A program made the position numbers and the translations under genes. From assembly GCA_002284615.2 (NCBI GenBank), contig MU069793.1:1-12092 (forward strand): a DNA stretch of 12,092 nucleotides, written 5' to 3'. How positions within the stretch are numbered: the stretch's first letter is position 1; every line of letters starts with the position of its first letter. This DNA is from Dunaliella salina. Its lineage: Eukaryota; Chlorophyta; Chlorophyceae; Chlamydomonadales; Dunaliellaceae. Positions 1 to 7,429 of this stretch are shown here, in pieces. Under the pieces are notes generated by a model. The model saw only the letters and a list, made by a program, of their open reading frames with translations. It did not search any database and was not told the DNA's origin.

Positions 1-418
1 CCAGACATGGTTGAATTTCTGCATCCTGATAAGATGTGGAGGGCACTGTCGAGTTCCCCACAGAGGGGGCATTGTAGGCTGGTGGAGATTTTGAAGCGCA
101 CCGCATGTTTTTGATTGAAAAGGGTACCTGTTCGGTATTTAAAAATGTTTTGCCTCATTTTAAAAGTGAGTGTTGACATGGTCCAGAAGGAATTGCTGAT
201 ATTTTTGTGGATGTGGGGGAGTAGACTTTGGTAGAAAGAGTAGTACCCTGTGTTGGTGTTGGCCTTTCCAAGTCTGTGTTTTGAATGCATGTGTTTCTGT
301 AAAGCATCATGGAGGTTGGAAAAGTGTTTGAGCTTTATGGCAGGAGGGTTCAGGCGTTTAGAAGCATTTGCGTGAGTGCTGGGAGTATGGGGAGAGTGCT
401 GGGAGTATGGGGACATAT
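1..418 (-). pseudogene. Element R copy 1: linker and CCHC zinc motif, partial at left edge
   Basis: Read on the minus strand, this stretch is one open frame of about 135 codons with no stop, running off the left edge. It aligns residue by residue with the region after RNase H in copy B. Shared blocks include KHRLGKANTNTGYY (copy B has KHKLGFADTSGYHY), ISNSFW (identical), and the zinc motif CPLCGELDSALHILSGC (copy B has CPLCANTDNIYHVMLRC), followed by STMSG (TMSG in B). The RNase H domain expected upstream (above about 420) is not recognisable, so the copy is probably 5'-truncated there, as LINEs commonly are. This is the best-preserved fragment of the family in the window. It has no visible start codon context and may be part of a longer broken copy. 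Family membership is well supported; activity cannot be judged. Confidence 0.75.
374..413. repeat. 20-bp tandem duplication
   Basis: The unit gagtgctgggagtatgggga occurs twice head to tail (374-393, 394-413). It lies at the upstream edge of element R copy 1. It adds a non-multiple of three to the frame, yet the minus frame stays open through it. Confidence 0.85.
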
Positions 419-1136
419 GTGCTTTGAGACAAAAATGCTTCGAACTGCTCTCTGGTGACTTCTATGTTGCACAGCCTTGCTTGTGCCGACAGCTTAGTGC
501 CCAATCTCAACTAATACAATCACAGAGCAGAACAAGCTGCTATTTTGTAACCCTACAGCAGGGGCACTCTCCGCTGAGAAAACGGCTCCACGAACCCAGA
601 TGTTTTAGATTTCCGCCCACTTACATGCTCCACTTCTCAACGACATATTAAGGTTATGTGAGGGGTACATTGATAAATGCCACAAGCAGGCAAAGCAGAA
701 GCGAACCCCCGACGCCCGGAATGGCGAGGTCCAATCCTTGCAACTCAACAACACATCCTCAGCGACACAGTACCTCGTGTTAGTTTATCAGAGATCTTCA
801 TACACTTCTGCGAGGTCAGATCACACTGTGGCATCCTGGTCATGAAGTCACTGATGCTCTTGCTCTTTAAGCAGCAACCCAGTTGCCTGATGAAGCTGAC
901 CTGTCACACAACCAGGCAGAAAACCTTTTCTTTCATCTCTCTAGCCTGAGGCTTGCTGCATCCGTGGAATAGCCTTGTTCTCACACAGAACTTTGGCCCC
1001 TTTCAACCCCCCCAAACAAATTAAAACAAATGGTGCATGACGAGCGCAAGTTGAGGACAGCAAACATTAACACTTGCCGCTATGCAAAATGGCAAAACCT
1101 GTGGAGGATGTTCAATCATCAGCCCCAAAAGTGAAA
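419..1136. other. Unassigned stretch
   Basis: I recognise no gene, RNA or repeat here. Short open frames exist on both strands but show no family motif, no periodic codon bias by eye, and no similarity to the elements on either side. It may be old flanking DNA between element R copy 1 and the 3' tail of copy A. Confidence 0.4.
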
Positions 1137-1222
1137 GTAAAAGTCTATGCTGGACACAGCCAGCGTGCATTAAGGAAAGACCCAACAGTCAGCGCTGGCA
1201 CTAGCAGTGAGCCCCACCAACG
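1137..1222 (-). repeat. 3'-terminal hairpin and tail of element R, A-type
   Basis: The RNA-sense strand contains CCTTAATGCACGCTGG, a loop, then CCAGCATAGACTTTTA. ACGCTGG pairs with CCAGCAT, giving 7 positions with one C-A mismatch. The same hairpin position, with different stem bases, ends copy B and the short element at 8448-8598. Stem-loops at LINE 3' ends are known to be recognised by the element's reverse transcriptase in some clades (eel UnaL2). That role here is inference. Confidence 0.6.
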
Positions 1223-1404
1223 GGAAGAAAAGAAAAAAAGATAAAACTGCGCAGGAAGGAAAACTCACGCCAATTAAGGGAAAGGAGAAACTTTGGCTCA
1301 TAGAGCCGTGAGTCCACCATGAGATATGAGCCCCAGAAATGCTAATGGGGATTTGGAGGGTTACTAGAAGCACCTGGCTCGAGAAACTGCTGTGGGAAGT
1401 ACTT

Positions 1405-2445
1405 TTATTTTTGATAGTGCGACGTGGAAACAAGTTTGTGGGCATATTGAACAAAATGGGCATGAAGTTGTTGAGCAAGCTTAGTGGCACGCTGGTGATC
1501 CAGTCCTAGTTGTTTGAAATGTTTCCGGGTGTGCTCAGTATAGATAGTTCCACCAAAGCCCAAAAGAATAGGGTGGATTGTAACAGCTTTAGCGCTAATA
1601 AATTTACAGAGGTCTGCATACTGCTGCTTAGCCTCGTTCAACTGATTCCCTGGCCTTGTGTCTTCTTAGGAATTTATTTCTGTCAGATGCACATGGCGTT
1701 CGGTCGCATGAAGTTCATGGGGTTGCTGGCTAGTCCTTGAGACCCTTCGTGTGGATCTGCGCAAAGCATGATGTGAATGGATAGGAGAAACAATGTTAAG
1801 AGTAGGCTTGGCATTATAAGGGGTGATCAAAATAGTATCTGGTCGACTTGAGTATTTTCCTCTTTGGAAGGTTTTGAGGGAAGAAGTAAGTAGGTATAAT
1901 TCTGTTTGAGGCATATGCACCACCTAGTAGGGAATTGGAGGTTGTGTCGTGCAACCAGGCCTGTTCCCAAAGGCTTTTGCTGAGTGCTTTTGTAATCATT
2001 CTGCCTGCAATGTCATGTTGTCCAATTTTCATGTCGGATGATATGGTTCTGGCAGCCTGAGTGCATGTGGAGTGCATGTGGAGTGCTGCGCTGTCCAATT
2101 GATGGCAGCCTTGGAGAGGGCATGTTGGGTCAGTAGATTTTTTTAAAACGTCCATACGTATGGACTTTCAAGGTATCCTTGAAAGTTGAGCAAGCCACAT
2201 GATGGCATTGTCCCTCCTGCTTGCTGATCTATGTGATACCCAAGATGTTTCAGGATGAACAGCATGTCCTTTTCTGATGTACGCACCCCACGTTTGTTCT
2301 TTTTGAATACGCCTCCTTGTTTTCTGGTCCTCTCTTCTCTCTATCTCACCCTTCTTCTTTGGATGGATCCATACTTGCCTGCCAGACTGGCATTCCCCAT
2401 GTACAGTCCTTGCCGTACATCTTTTTTCTTTAATCAGAGCAATAA
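1405..2445 (-). pseudogene. Element R copy A: zinc motif, nuclease motif and C-terminal block, broken
   Basis: The minus-strand pieces follow copy B in order. The first, from about 2445 to 2255, resembles the pre-zinc linker and contains RKGHAVHPETS (QKHAVRFKIS in copy 1). After about 100 bp of inserted sequence come TCPLQGC, LHM and C, which are the remains of the CPLC...H...C zinc motif. ITKALSKS follows (VEAISKG in B), then SRPDTILI with RHVHLTEIN. This is the PD...ExK nuclease motif with Lys replaced by Asn. One in-frame stop at about 1666 precedes the last block, LLGFGGTIYTEHTRKHF, which corresponds to LIGVGGTIYNDYT in B. The frame changes near 1820-1920. The copy is clearly inactive. 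Homology to the other copies is seen directly in the sequence; the nuclease assignment is inference. Confidence 0.7.
2150..2186. repeat. Two adjoining perfect palindromes
   Basis: Positions 2150-2165 form a perfect 16-bp palindrome (GTCCATACGTATGGAC). Positions 2164-2186 form a second inverted repeat with 10-bp perfect arms (ACTTTCAAGG / CCTTGAAAGT) and a 3-base spacer. They share two bases. They lie within the roughly 100-bp sequence that interrupts the zinc-motif region of element R copy A, so they belong to the interrupting DNA rather than to the element. Confidence 0.85.
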
Positions 2446-2447
2446 AA

Positions 2448-2678
2448 AGCTTTATCCTTTTTTGCATGGCCTGCACAAGAAGTCATGTGGAGACCCTCAA
2501 AGGAGCTATGGCGACCTTTACCCAACCCTTTGGCCAGCATCTGAACCTCAACAAATCCTGCCTCCTTCCCTTGGGCACCCCTTCCCCCACCCTCCCAGAT
2601 TCCCTTGACGGCATGCCCATCCGCTCCCATGCCACCACCCTGGGCATAACTTTTGCAAATGGAGCCATGCAGCGGCAG
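2448..2678 (+). pseudogene. Element L: LINE reverse transcriptase palm fragment (5' part)
   Basis: The plus frame starting near 2448 reads SHVETLKGAMATFTQPFGQ, then HLNLNKSCLLPLG, then ATTLGITFANG. This is the stretch after the YADD box in LINE reverse transcriptases: the F..(A)SGL.LN..KS...PLG motif followed by LGI.F. The catalytic YADD itself and all upstream sequence are missing; the fragment starts abruptly beside element R copy A. Downstream the protein is cut at 2678 by an insertion. The frame resumes at 6350 in the same phase. With no catalytic box it cannot be active. Identification rests on motif spacing recalled for L1-like LINEs; the clade is not resolved. Confidence 0.75.
2670..2678. 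repeat. Target-site duplication of outer insert, left copy
   Basis: CAGCGGCAG here is repeated exactly at 6341-6349. Dropping 2679-6349 (insert plus one copy) rejoins the element L frame with no gap or stop across the junction, placing FANGAMQRQ directly before LSQPHTSMWES. This is strong evidence that the repeat is the scar of an insertion. Confidence 0.8.
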
Positions 2679-2861
2679 GAGCGGGGTCAGCAGCAAAGGC
2701 TTCGGCGCCTCAGCCTCTCATGCAAGCGCTGGTGCATAGGGATGAGCGGGAGCAGCTGAGAGCCTCGCACATGGGGGCCTTGCAGGCTCCCGGGGCCCGC
2801 CATGATCAGGCTTGAGAAGTGCAAAGAGAGCTTTTGCGGGCCACGAGGCCCCACCGTCTCA
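2679..2861. mobile_element. Unidentified 273-bp insert, left part (183 bp)
   Basis: With 6251-6340 this forms a 273-bp GC-rich insert inside element L, flanked by a 9-bp duplication. A 9-bp duplication would suit a Mutator-like transposon, but I see no convincing terminal inverted repeats. Removing copy B leaves long nearly open frames on both strands; on the plus strand the phase is kept across the copy B junction (...RATRPH / TESQHQRQ...). It could be a captured gene fragment (Pack-MULE-like) or part of some other element. No family is recognised. Confidence 0.5.
2853..2861. repeat. Target-site duplication of element R copy B, left
   Basis: ACCGTCTCA here matches ACCGCCTCA at 6242-6250 with one mismatch. 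It abuts the AAAAG repeat tail of copy B on one side, while the other repeat abuts the upstream end of copy B. This defines the element as 2862-6241. Confidence 0.65.
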
Positions 2862-3158
2862 AGAAAAGAAAAGAAAAGAAAAGTCTACGCAAGCCAAAGG
2901 CTGTGTGCATTAAGGGAAGGACCCCTAACAAAAGTTAGAGGTCTCACCAGAGGACGCTCTTCCTAAACTAGACAGAACTAGCCTAGGAAAGAGCTAGAGA
3001 CAAAACAAATGGGGATCCGGAGGATTGTTTGCCATGCCCCTGAGCGCTCGGATTCTCCTTCTTCCATCCTCAGCCGCCTCCACGCGCCCAGCAAACCCCC
3101 TCCCAGATGCCCCCTGAGAGCAGAGTGCATGTCTAGTGTTAATGATGGTGGATAATCT
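2862..3158 (-). other. Element R copy B 3' UTR, hairpin and CTTTT tail
   Basis: After the TAA at 3159 there is about 135 bp of GC-rich sequence, then a 145-bp block (2879-3023) starting CCTCCGGATCCCCATT. The block is close to the short element at 8448-8598, with roughly 19 differences by eye. It ends in RNA sense with CCTTAATGCACACAGCC, TTT, GGCTTGCGTAGAC (hairpin GCC/GGC plus a lower stem) and about four CTTTT units. This is the B-type tail, distinct in stem sequence from the A-type at 1137 and 7701. Confidence 0.65.
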
Positions 3159-4832
3159 TTAGATGGCATGGTCCCTAAGCTGGGATGCTAGCAATTTAGC
3201 CTTTTGCTTGGTCAGGCCCAGATTTATTAGAGGAGTAATTGTATAATCATTGTAAATCGTGCCACCCACACCAATTAAGATGATGTGCAAGGTCACTTTG
3301 TTATTTCTGTTTGGGCTTCTTAAGCTGCGTTTTTTAAGTCTGTTTATGATGTGGGAATGTTGAGCCTGCGCACGTTCTAAAGTGATGTATGGATTTGTGT
3401 CAGGGCAGAATTTAAATTCAACGAGGTGGATGTCCCTATCTTGTGGGGGGATCTAGGAAGGATCGAGGTGGGCTTGTCTGCCTGGGATAGTGCGCACAAA
3501 GAGAGCATCAGGGCGGCTTTGGTGCCGTACAGGTGAGGCAGTGCCATTTGGGAAACCCCAGTCTGGAATAGCGCGAGAGATGTTTTCAGGGACTTGTATG
3601 CCTTGATCCAGAAGTCTGTCATGATTGCAGCCATCCATGCCAATGAGGGATGAGCCATAGCGGCCTTTACTGATGGCTTCTACACAGAGACTAAGGGCTG
3701 CATTGTGTCTGTTGGTGTGCATCCCACTCATTGTTGGGTTGGTGCACCTAAGCATAACGTGATAAATGTTGTCGGTATTTGCACAGAGAGGGCATCTATC
3801 AGAACTGGACAGGTTGAAGTTATAGGCATGACTCTGTGTGTACAGTGTATCCGTTTGATACTTCAAAATATTTATTTGTTGTTTAAGGGTAATCTCAGGA
3901 TTTTTCCAGAAGGAGTTGCTGATCTCCTTGTTTGCAAGTTGAGATATTGGGTTGTGAGCTTCAATGTTTGCATTTGTGGTGGGCGGTGTGGCATCGCTAA
4001 GCTTCTGCCATCTCTGGTAGTGGTAGCCAGAGGTGTCAGCAAAGCCAAGCTTGTGTTTCTTGTGCATGTTTGTTTTAAGATTGTCGCTCAGGTTGGTGAG
4101 ATATTGTATGGGGAAATTGTGGGAGCGGTGCATGCTATCATTTTGTGTGGAAGGGATCTTTAATGAAAGCCAATAAAAATTGTGGAAAGGGTCGCTGGCA
4201 TCTGGAAGTGCAATGTCTATGGTGTGAGAGAGGGCTGCGGTGCGAGCGCAAGCGTCAGCCCCCTCATTACCTATGATGCCAGAGTGGGCTTTGACTTTAT
4301 AAAAATGAATAGGGTGAGGGGAGTGTTTCAATATGGTTGATATTGCATGTATGAGCTCTGCATGTAGGTGATACCTCATGCGCATGGGATGAAGGGTTTC
4401 ATTAGAAATTTGAAAGAGGCAGGATGCACTATCAGTGGCAATTTCAGTTTGCTCGTGTTGTAGTGCCACAAGGATACCCACNAGTTCTGCTCTTGTGATG
4501 GTATTTGCAGGCCCATGGCCATTGGGTTTTATGTGCAGTTGCAAGTGTTGGGAGGGTAGAGCTGTGTCCCTTCCTGGTTTGTAAACACCTGAGCCAGAAA
4601 GTGGTGGGGAGCCGTCATTATTGTGTTTAATAATATTGCCGTCAGTATAGGTGATTTCCCTCCAGTCCTTGACTTTAGGCGTGAACACTTTTTTGTAATT
4701 GTTAAGGATTAAGGCTGTCCTTGCCTGAGGGCACTTGTGTGAACAGTTATGATTGTCAGGGGGGAGTGGTTGGAATTTCTGCTTCCAAGTGTTTGATGCA
4801 AGCTTAAGGTGTTGGTGTGTTCGCAGTGGCAC
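3159..4832 (-). pseudogene. Element R copy B: RNase H, CCHC zinc motif, PD-(D/E)XK motif and C-terminal block
   Basis: The first 459 codons run from ATG at 4832 to a TAG at 3453-3455; the same phase then continues to TAA at 3159. Numbering from that Met, the type I RNase H acids are visible: D64 in TYTDGN, E116 in TRAE, D134 in ATDSAS and D193 in GNEGADACAR, with KVKAHSG before it. Residues 347-363 are CPLCANTDNIYHVMLRC, a CCHC motif. SRPDALFV (P441, D442) and, after the stop, RDIHLVEFKF give a PD...ExK signature. The last block, LHIILIGVGGTIYNDYT, is shared with copies A and C. The single ambiguous base at 4482 falls in a CTN codon, leucine whatever it is. Upstream coding (VWNLNARVMLDSTNKDW) joins through a frameshift near 4825. 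Inactive because of the stop and shifts. Confidence 0.8.
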
Positions 4833-4921
4833 GGCAGGATTTGGAGGATCGATTGTTGGAGGAGCTGGAACCAGTCTTTGTTTGTGCTATCTAGCATTAC
4901 TCTGGCGTTAAGGTTCCACAC

Positions 4922-5410
4922 AACAATGAGTTGCATAGGGTAGGAAGGTGGGGTAGGATTGGGTATGGTAACAAACCAGTGTTATGGTGCCTGGAATTGG
5001 ATTTTTCTTGCAGGGAATTTGGCAAGCACTTTTGCAACCTCTGGGTATTGTTTGAGCCAGCTCATATAGGCGTTGCAGCTGAAGCCTCTCCAGTGGGGCA
5101 GGATCATGAAGGTAGCGACTGGACCTGTGCTTTGGAGGGAGGAATGCACTGCGTGGCGCATGAGTTTAAACATTATTTCATCACCATGTGGGGGATGGCA
5201 AAAGGAGAAGCCAGTGTAGCGCACAGAGAGGGCGTCTGTGTGCGCCCCAAAGACCTGGTCTCGGTAATTTGTACTGAAGTAGGTGTCATAGGTATTTCCA
5301 AAATCAAGGGTTTACAAGGGTTTACAAGGGAACATAACCTTCAGCCAGAAAGTTTGGCTGCTCGGTATTTCCAAAATCAAGAGGGCTGGAATATCTCTCT
5401 ACTGAGACCA
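4922..5410 (-). pseudogene. Element R copy B: adenine-methyltransferase-like domain
   Basis: In the minus frame, VSVERYSSPLDFG and NTYDTYFSTNYRDQVFGAH are followed by YTGFSFCHPPHGDEIMFKLM, TFMILPHWRGF, KVLAKFPARKIQF and YPMQLIVVWN. The order 'FGA.(F)DA ... PP(x) ... (F)xxLPxW ... F..P..W ... VVWN' resembles the NPPF-type N6-adenine methyltransferase fold of the PCIF1-like group that I remember from algal repeat proteins. The motif here is CHPPH, so the Asn/Asp that usually precedes PP is not preserved and activity is doubtful. The frame is hurt by a 73-bp insertion (5291-5381 region) and an in-frame TAA just after KIQFQAP. The domain assignment is inference from motifs; the possible alternative is an unrelated Rossmann-like domain. 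Confidence 0.45.
5291..5381. repeat. 18-bp direct repeats around 55-bp filler inside the methyltransferase frame
   Basis: GGTATTTCCAAAATCAAG occurs at 5291-5308 and 5364-5381. The 55 bp between hold two TTTACAAGGG units (5311-5330) and a small hairpin (CAGCCA...TGGCTG, 5342-5360). Deleting one repeat plus the filler joins the minus frame (SSPLDFG directly to NTYDTY), so this is a later insertion or a templated repair tract. Confidence 0.75.
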
Positions 5411-6241
5411 TGCACCACTTCTGCATCGGCTGATCGGATGCGGGAAGGAGTAATAAGCATGTTTGAATTGAAAACTGTTTTGCTCTGGGCCAAAAGATTT
5501 TTCTGTTGAGCCTTTTGGCGTGAGAGCCTCATTTGGCCTGAGCAGACTCATGATTTCAGATGCTGAATCCTGGACAGGGGGCTGAATGGTGGCATGGATG
5601 TCTGCTCTTTTGGCTGCTTTGTAAGCTTCGAGCAGGGTTGTGAGCATTTCTATAGTGAGCATGCGCATGCATTTGCCATTGGTATTGTAGACACAGGCGC
5701 ATTCAGACGTGGTTACCTCTGGCATTTGTGTTGGCATGGCAACCTCATCAGTTGTGTCCGAGTGAAGAGTTTCCTTCATGAGGTCAAATCTTCTAATGAT
5801 AATTTCACATTGCCATGTTGGCATGATATCTGTCTGGGGATTGGTAGGTTGGAAGTCAAAGGTGACATTCTTGCGAATTGCGCAGCCGGTGGTTGAGAGC
5901 CATGGAGATTCAGATAGGCTCTGAGGATTGCCTTCAAAGCCTTGGTTGACAAGATTGTCCAGTTCTACTTCAATGGCCAAGAGGTCCTCTATTTCCTCTG
6001 GTCTTTCCTCCGCGTCAAAGGCTTGTATATGGGCATCCAGGTCTGGATGTATTCGTAGCATTTCTTCAGCTTCCCATTTAGGATGCCACTCTACATAGAT
6101 AATTTTACAATCTTCAGAGAAGTTGATCCTTTCCGCTTTTTGGGAGTCTGATAGGGATGCACAGGCAGGACAGTCCCAGTGCTCATTTTGTTCGCTCAGT
6201 GCCCGGTCATTTTGGGAGCATGCCTTGACATCTATGAGAGA
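5411..6241 (-). pseudogene. Element R copy B: PHD-like end and acidic linker
   Basis: The minus frame is open without a stop from 6241 to a TAG near 5411, about 275 codons; the first Met is at 6061. The upstream part, DVKACSQNDRALSEQNEHWD followed by CPAC, looks like the last half of a PHD or similar zinc finger (the W-x-C-x-x-C end is visible; the first cysteine pairs are lost at the truncation). IYVEWHPKWEAEEM then leads into a strongly acidic stretch (AEERPEEIEDLLAIEVELD). A helical segment, IEMLTTLLEAYKAAKRADI, lies near the end. A frameshift near 5410 separates it from the methyltransferase part. A PHD finger could bind histone tails and steer integration, but that is speculation from a half motif. 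Confidence 0.5.
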
Positions 6242-6250
6242 ACCGCCTCA
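6242..6250. repeat. Target-site duplication of element R copy B, right
   Basis: It pairs with 2853-2861 (8 of 9 bases). The open minus-strand frame of copy B starts just to its left. Confidence 0.65.
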
Positions 6251-6340
6251 CTGAGTCCCAACATCAGCGCCAGATAGGGAGGGAGGAAGATGTGGAGGCG
6301 GGTCTTAGCCTCCAGCTCTGAGCCAAGGAGCTCACCCTCC
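6251..6340. mobile_element. Unidentified 273-bp insert, right part (90 bp)
   Basis: This is the second half of the insert described at 2679-2861, separated from it by element R copy B. It ends against the duplicated CAGCGGCAG at 6341. Confidence 0.5.
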
Positions 6341-6349
6341 CAGCGGCAG
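6341..6349. repeat. Target-site duplication of outer insert, right copy
   Basis: This is an exact match to 2670-2678. Element L coding resumes directly after it. Confidence 0.8.
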
Positions 6350-7429
6350 CTCTCCCAACCCCACACATCCATGTGGGAATCCCTCCTCACCATCTTGACA
6401 TCTAAATGCGACAAGCTAGCCCGTTTCTCCCTCTCTACCTTTGGCCGGGCCTTTGAGGTGTCAGGCTATGCTCTCAGCAAGCTTTTCTTTGCTGAGTTTT
6501 GGGTGATTCCCTCCCATACCTCCCGTCCCCTCCAAGCCCTCACCACCGGGACAGTTGATGGTAGGAGGCAAGGGCGGATGGTGGGCATTCCTTCCAACCT
6601 CCTCGTGGGCTCTCCTCGTGAGGGGGGCAGCAAGGGGAGGTTAGAGGGGCACAGGCAAGGTCACGGATCCCTCCATTGGCACACTGCGCAAGGCCATCTC
6701 AGCCTCTCTTCTTAAGGCTTCACGGTCCGGCAAGTGACAGCTCCCCAGCTCTCATTGGAGTGGATAGCTAGGCGAGCAGCCTGGCTCCAATATGCTTGCT
6801 CCGCTGCCTCTCTTGCCTCAGCCTCCTTTCCTGCGCCCGACCCGTCTCCCCAAGCCAACCACCTTGTCGAAAATTTCCCTAGCAGGAACAATGGGGTGTG
6901 GAGGCTCCGTCGGGGTAATAAGTGGAAGGAGATCTGGTGGCGTATGCTGCACAAGGGGGTCCGAGGTGCGGGGGGCCATGGTATCGCCTGGGCCAGAGGT
7001 TCGGCTTGTAATTGTGAGTGGCGGGCGGCAGATGTAGCTGGCTGTGAAGTGTGAGCGCTCCAGCAGAGGGAGCATGTCTTTCGGACCTGTCCCCGTGCCC
7101 AAGCAGCAGTGGATGTCCTGGCTAAGAACTTGCCCCCTGGCACTTCCGTGCTCCCCATGCATGTGTGGTTGCTGGTGCCTCCTTGCCCCAATGTGAATGA
7201 TCGCATTTGGTGGGTGGTCTGTTTGTGCACTCTGAATTCAGTGCGGAAGCTTCAGTGCGGCATCTCGCGGAATCTGAAGGCGCAAGCTCAAAATTTTCTT
7301 GAGGAGGGTGTGAAAGACTTTATAGCCTGCCAAGGGAGACAGTCCTCCTTGGCTATTACTCTCTCTGAAGACCACCCCTTCATTGCTTCAGACCAGAACC
7401 TGAACCTGTTGCTGAGGCACGCCTCTTGA
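6350..7429 (+). pseudogene. Element L: LINE thumb/connection, CCHC motif and C-terminus (3' part)
   Basis: This continues the frame broken at 2678. MWESLLTILTSKCDKLA is followed by FSLSTFGRAFEVSGYALSKL, the usual 'LSL.GR......Y.LSKL' segment after the palm in L1-type LINEs, then GIPSNLLVGSPREGG. Two in-frame stops interrupt it (TAA at 6713-6715, TGA at 7052-7054), but the phase never changes to the final TGA at 7427-7429. Around the second stop a zinc motif is readable as CNC, then HVF, then CP (CNCEW...REHVFRTCPRAQ), like the zf-RVT CCHC of plant LINEs. The last 110 residues, including VNDRIWWVVCLCTLNS, are not recognised. Base composition is GC-richer than element R. Confidence 0.72.

Larger units (their letters stand above)
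1137..2445 (-). mobile_element. Element R copy A, 5'-truncated and degraded
   Basis: This is a minus-strand retroelement fragment. Its 3' terminus is at 1137, where the RNA-sense end reads CATAGACTTTTAC. The 3' UTR occupies about 1137-1404 and the degraded coding part runs up to about 2445, where plus-strand element L begins. The 3' UTR carries the block ATCCCCATTAG (near 1343-1353) that also occurs in the 3' UTR of copy B and in the short element at 8448-8598. The terminal 86 bp (1137-1222) match 7701-7786 at the end of copy C without gaps and with 5 mismatches. The right boundary is approximate and I found no clear target-site duplication. Confidence 0.65.
2862..6241 (-). mobile_element. 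Element R copy B, 3.4 kb, 5'-truncated retroelement
   Basis: This is the longest copy of the minus-strand family. In RNA sense it runs: PHD-like cysteines (about 6230-6150), acidic linker (6060-5415), methyltransferase-like domain (about 5410-4920), RNase H (4661-4233), CCHC (3794-3744), nuclease motif (3512-3411), C-terminal block to a TAA at 3159, 3' UTR, hairpin, and a CTTTT-repeat tail (2882-2862). No reverse-transcriptase palm is present; if the element has one it must lie upstream of the truncation. The short target duplication, 5' truncation and simple-repeat tail all fit target-primed reverse transcription. An RNase H/CCHC/PD-(D/E)XK combination recalls the Dualen/RandI elements of Chlamydomonas, but the methyltransferase would be additional. 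Confidence 0.7.

Noticed and set aside
2168..2476. Charged minus-strand 102-codon frame as a separate gene
   Set aside because: Its end aligns with the pre-zinc linker of element R (RKGHAVH versus QKHAVR); the rest is degraded element and inserted sequence.
2879..3023. A separate short-element insertion in the 3' UTR of copy B
   Set aside because: No private duplication flanks it, and the 9-bp duplication at 2853/6242 is consistent with this tail belonging to copy B itself.
3705..4163. 152-codon open frame on the plus strand
   Set aside because: It is antisense to the conserved zinc-motif and linker region of element R copy B, which has clear homologues in copies 1, A and C. The plus translation has no recognisable motif.
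4482..4482. Possible frame damage at the ambiguous base
   Set aside because: On the coding strand the codon is CTN, leucine for any base.
4931..5509. 192-codon open frame on the plus strand
   Set aside because: Antisense to the methyltransferase-like domain of copy B, and it runs through the 18-bp duplication. No motif of its own.
6712..7230. 172-codon open frame on the minus strand
   Set aside because: Antisense to element L, whose plus frame carries the HVF..CP zinc motif in constant phase with the upstream LINE segments.
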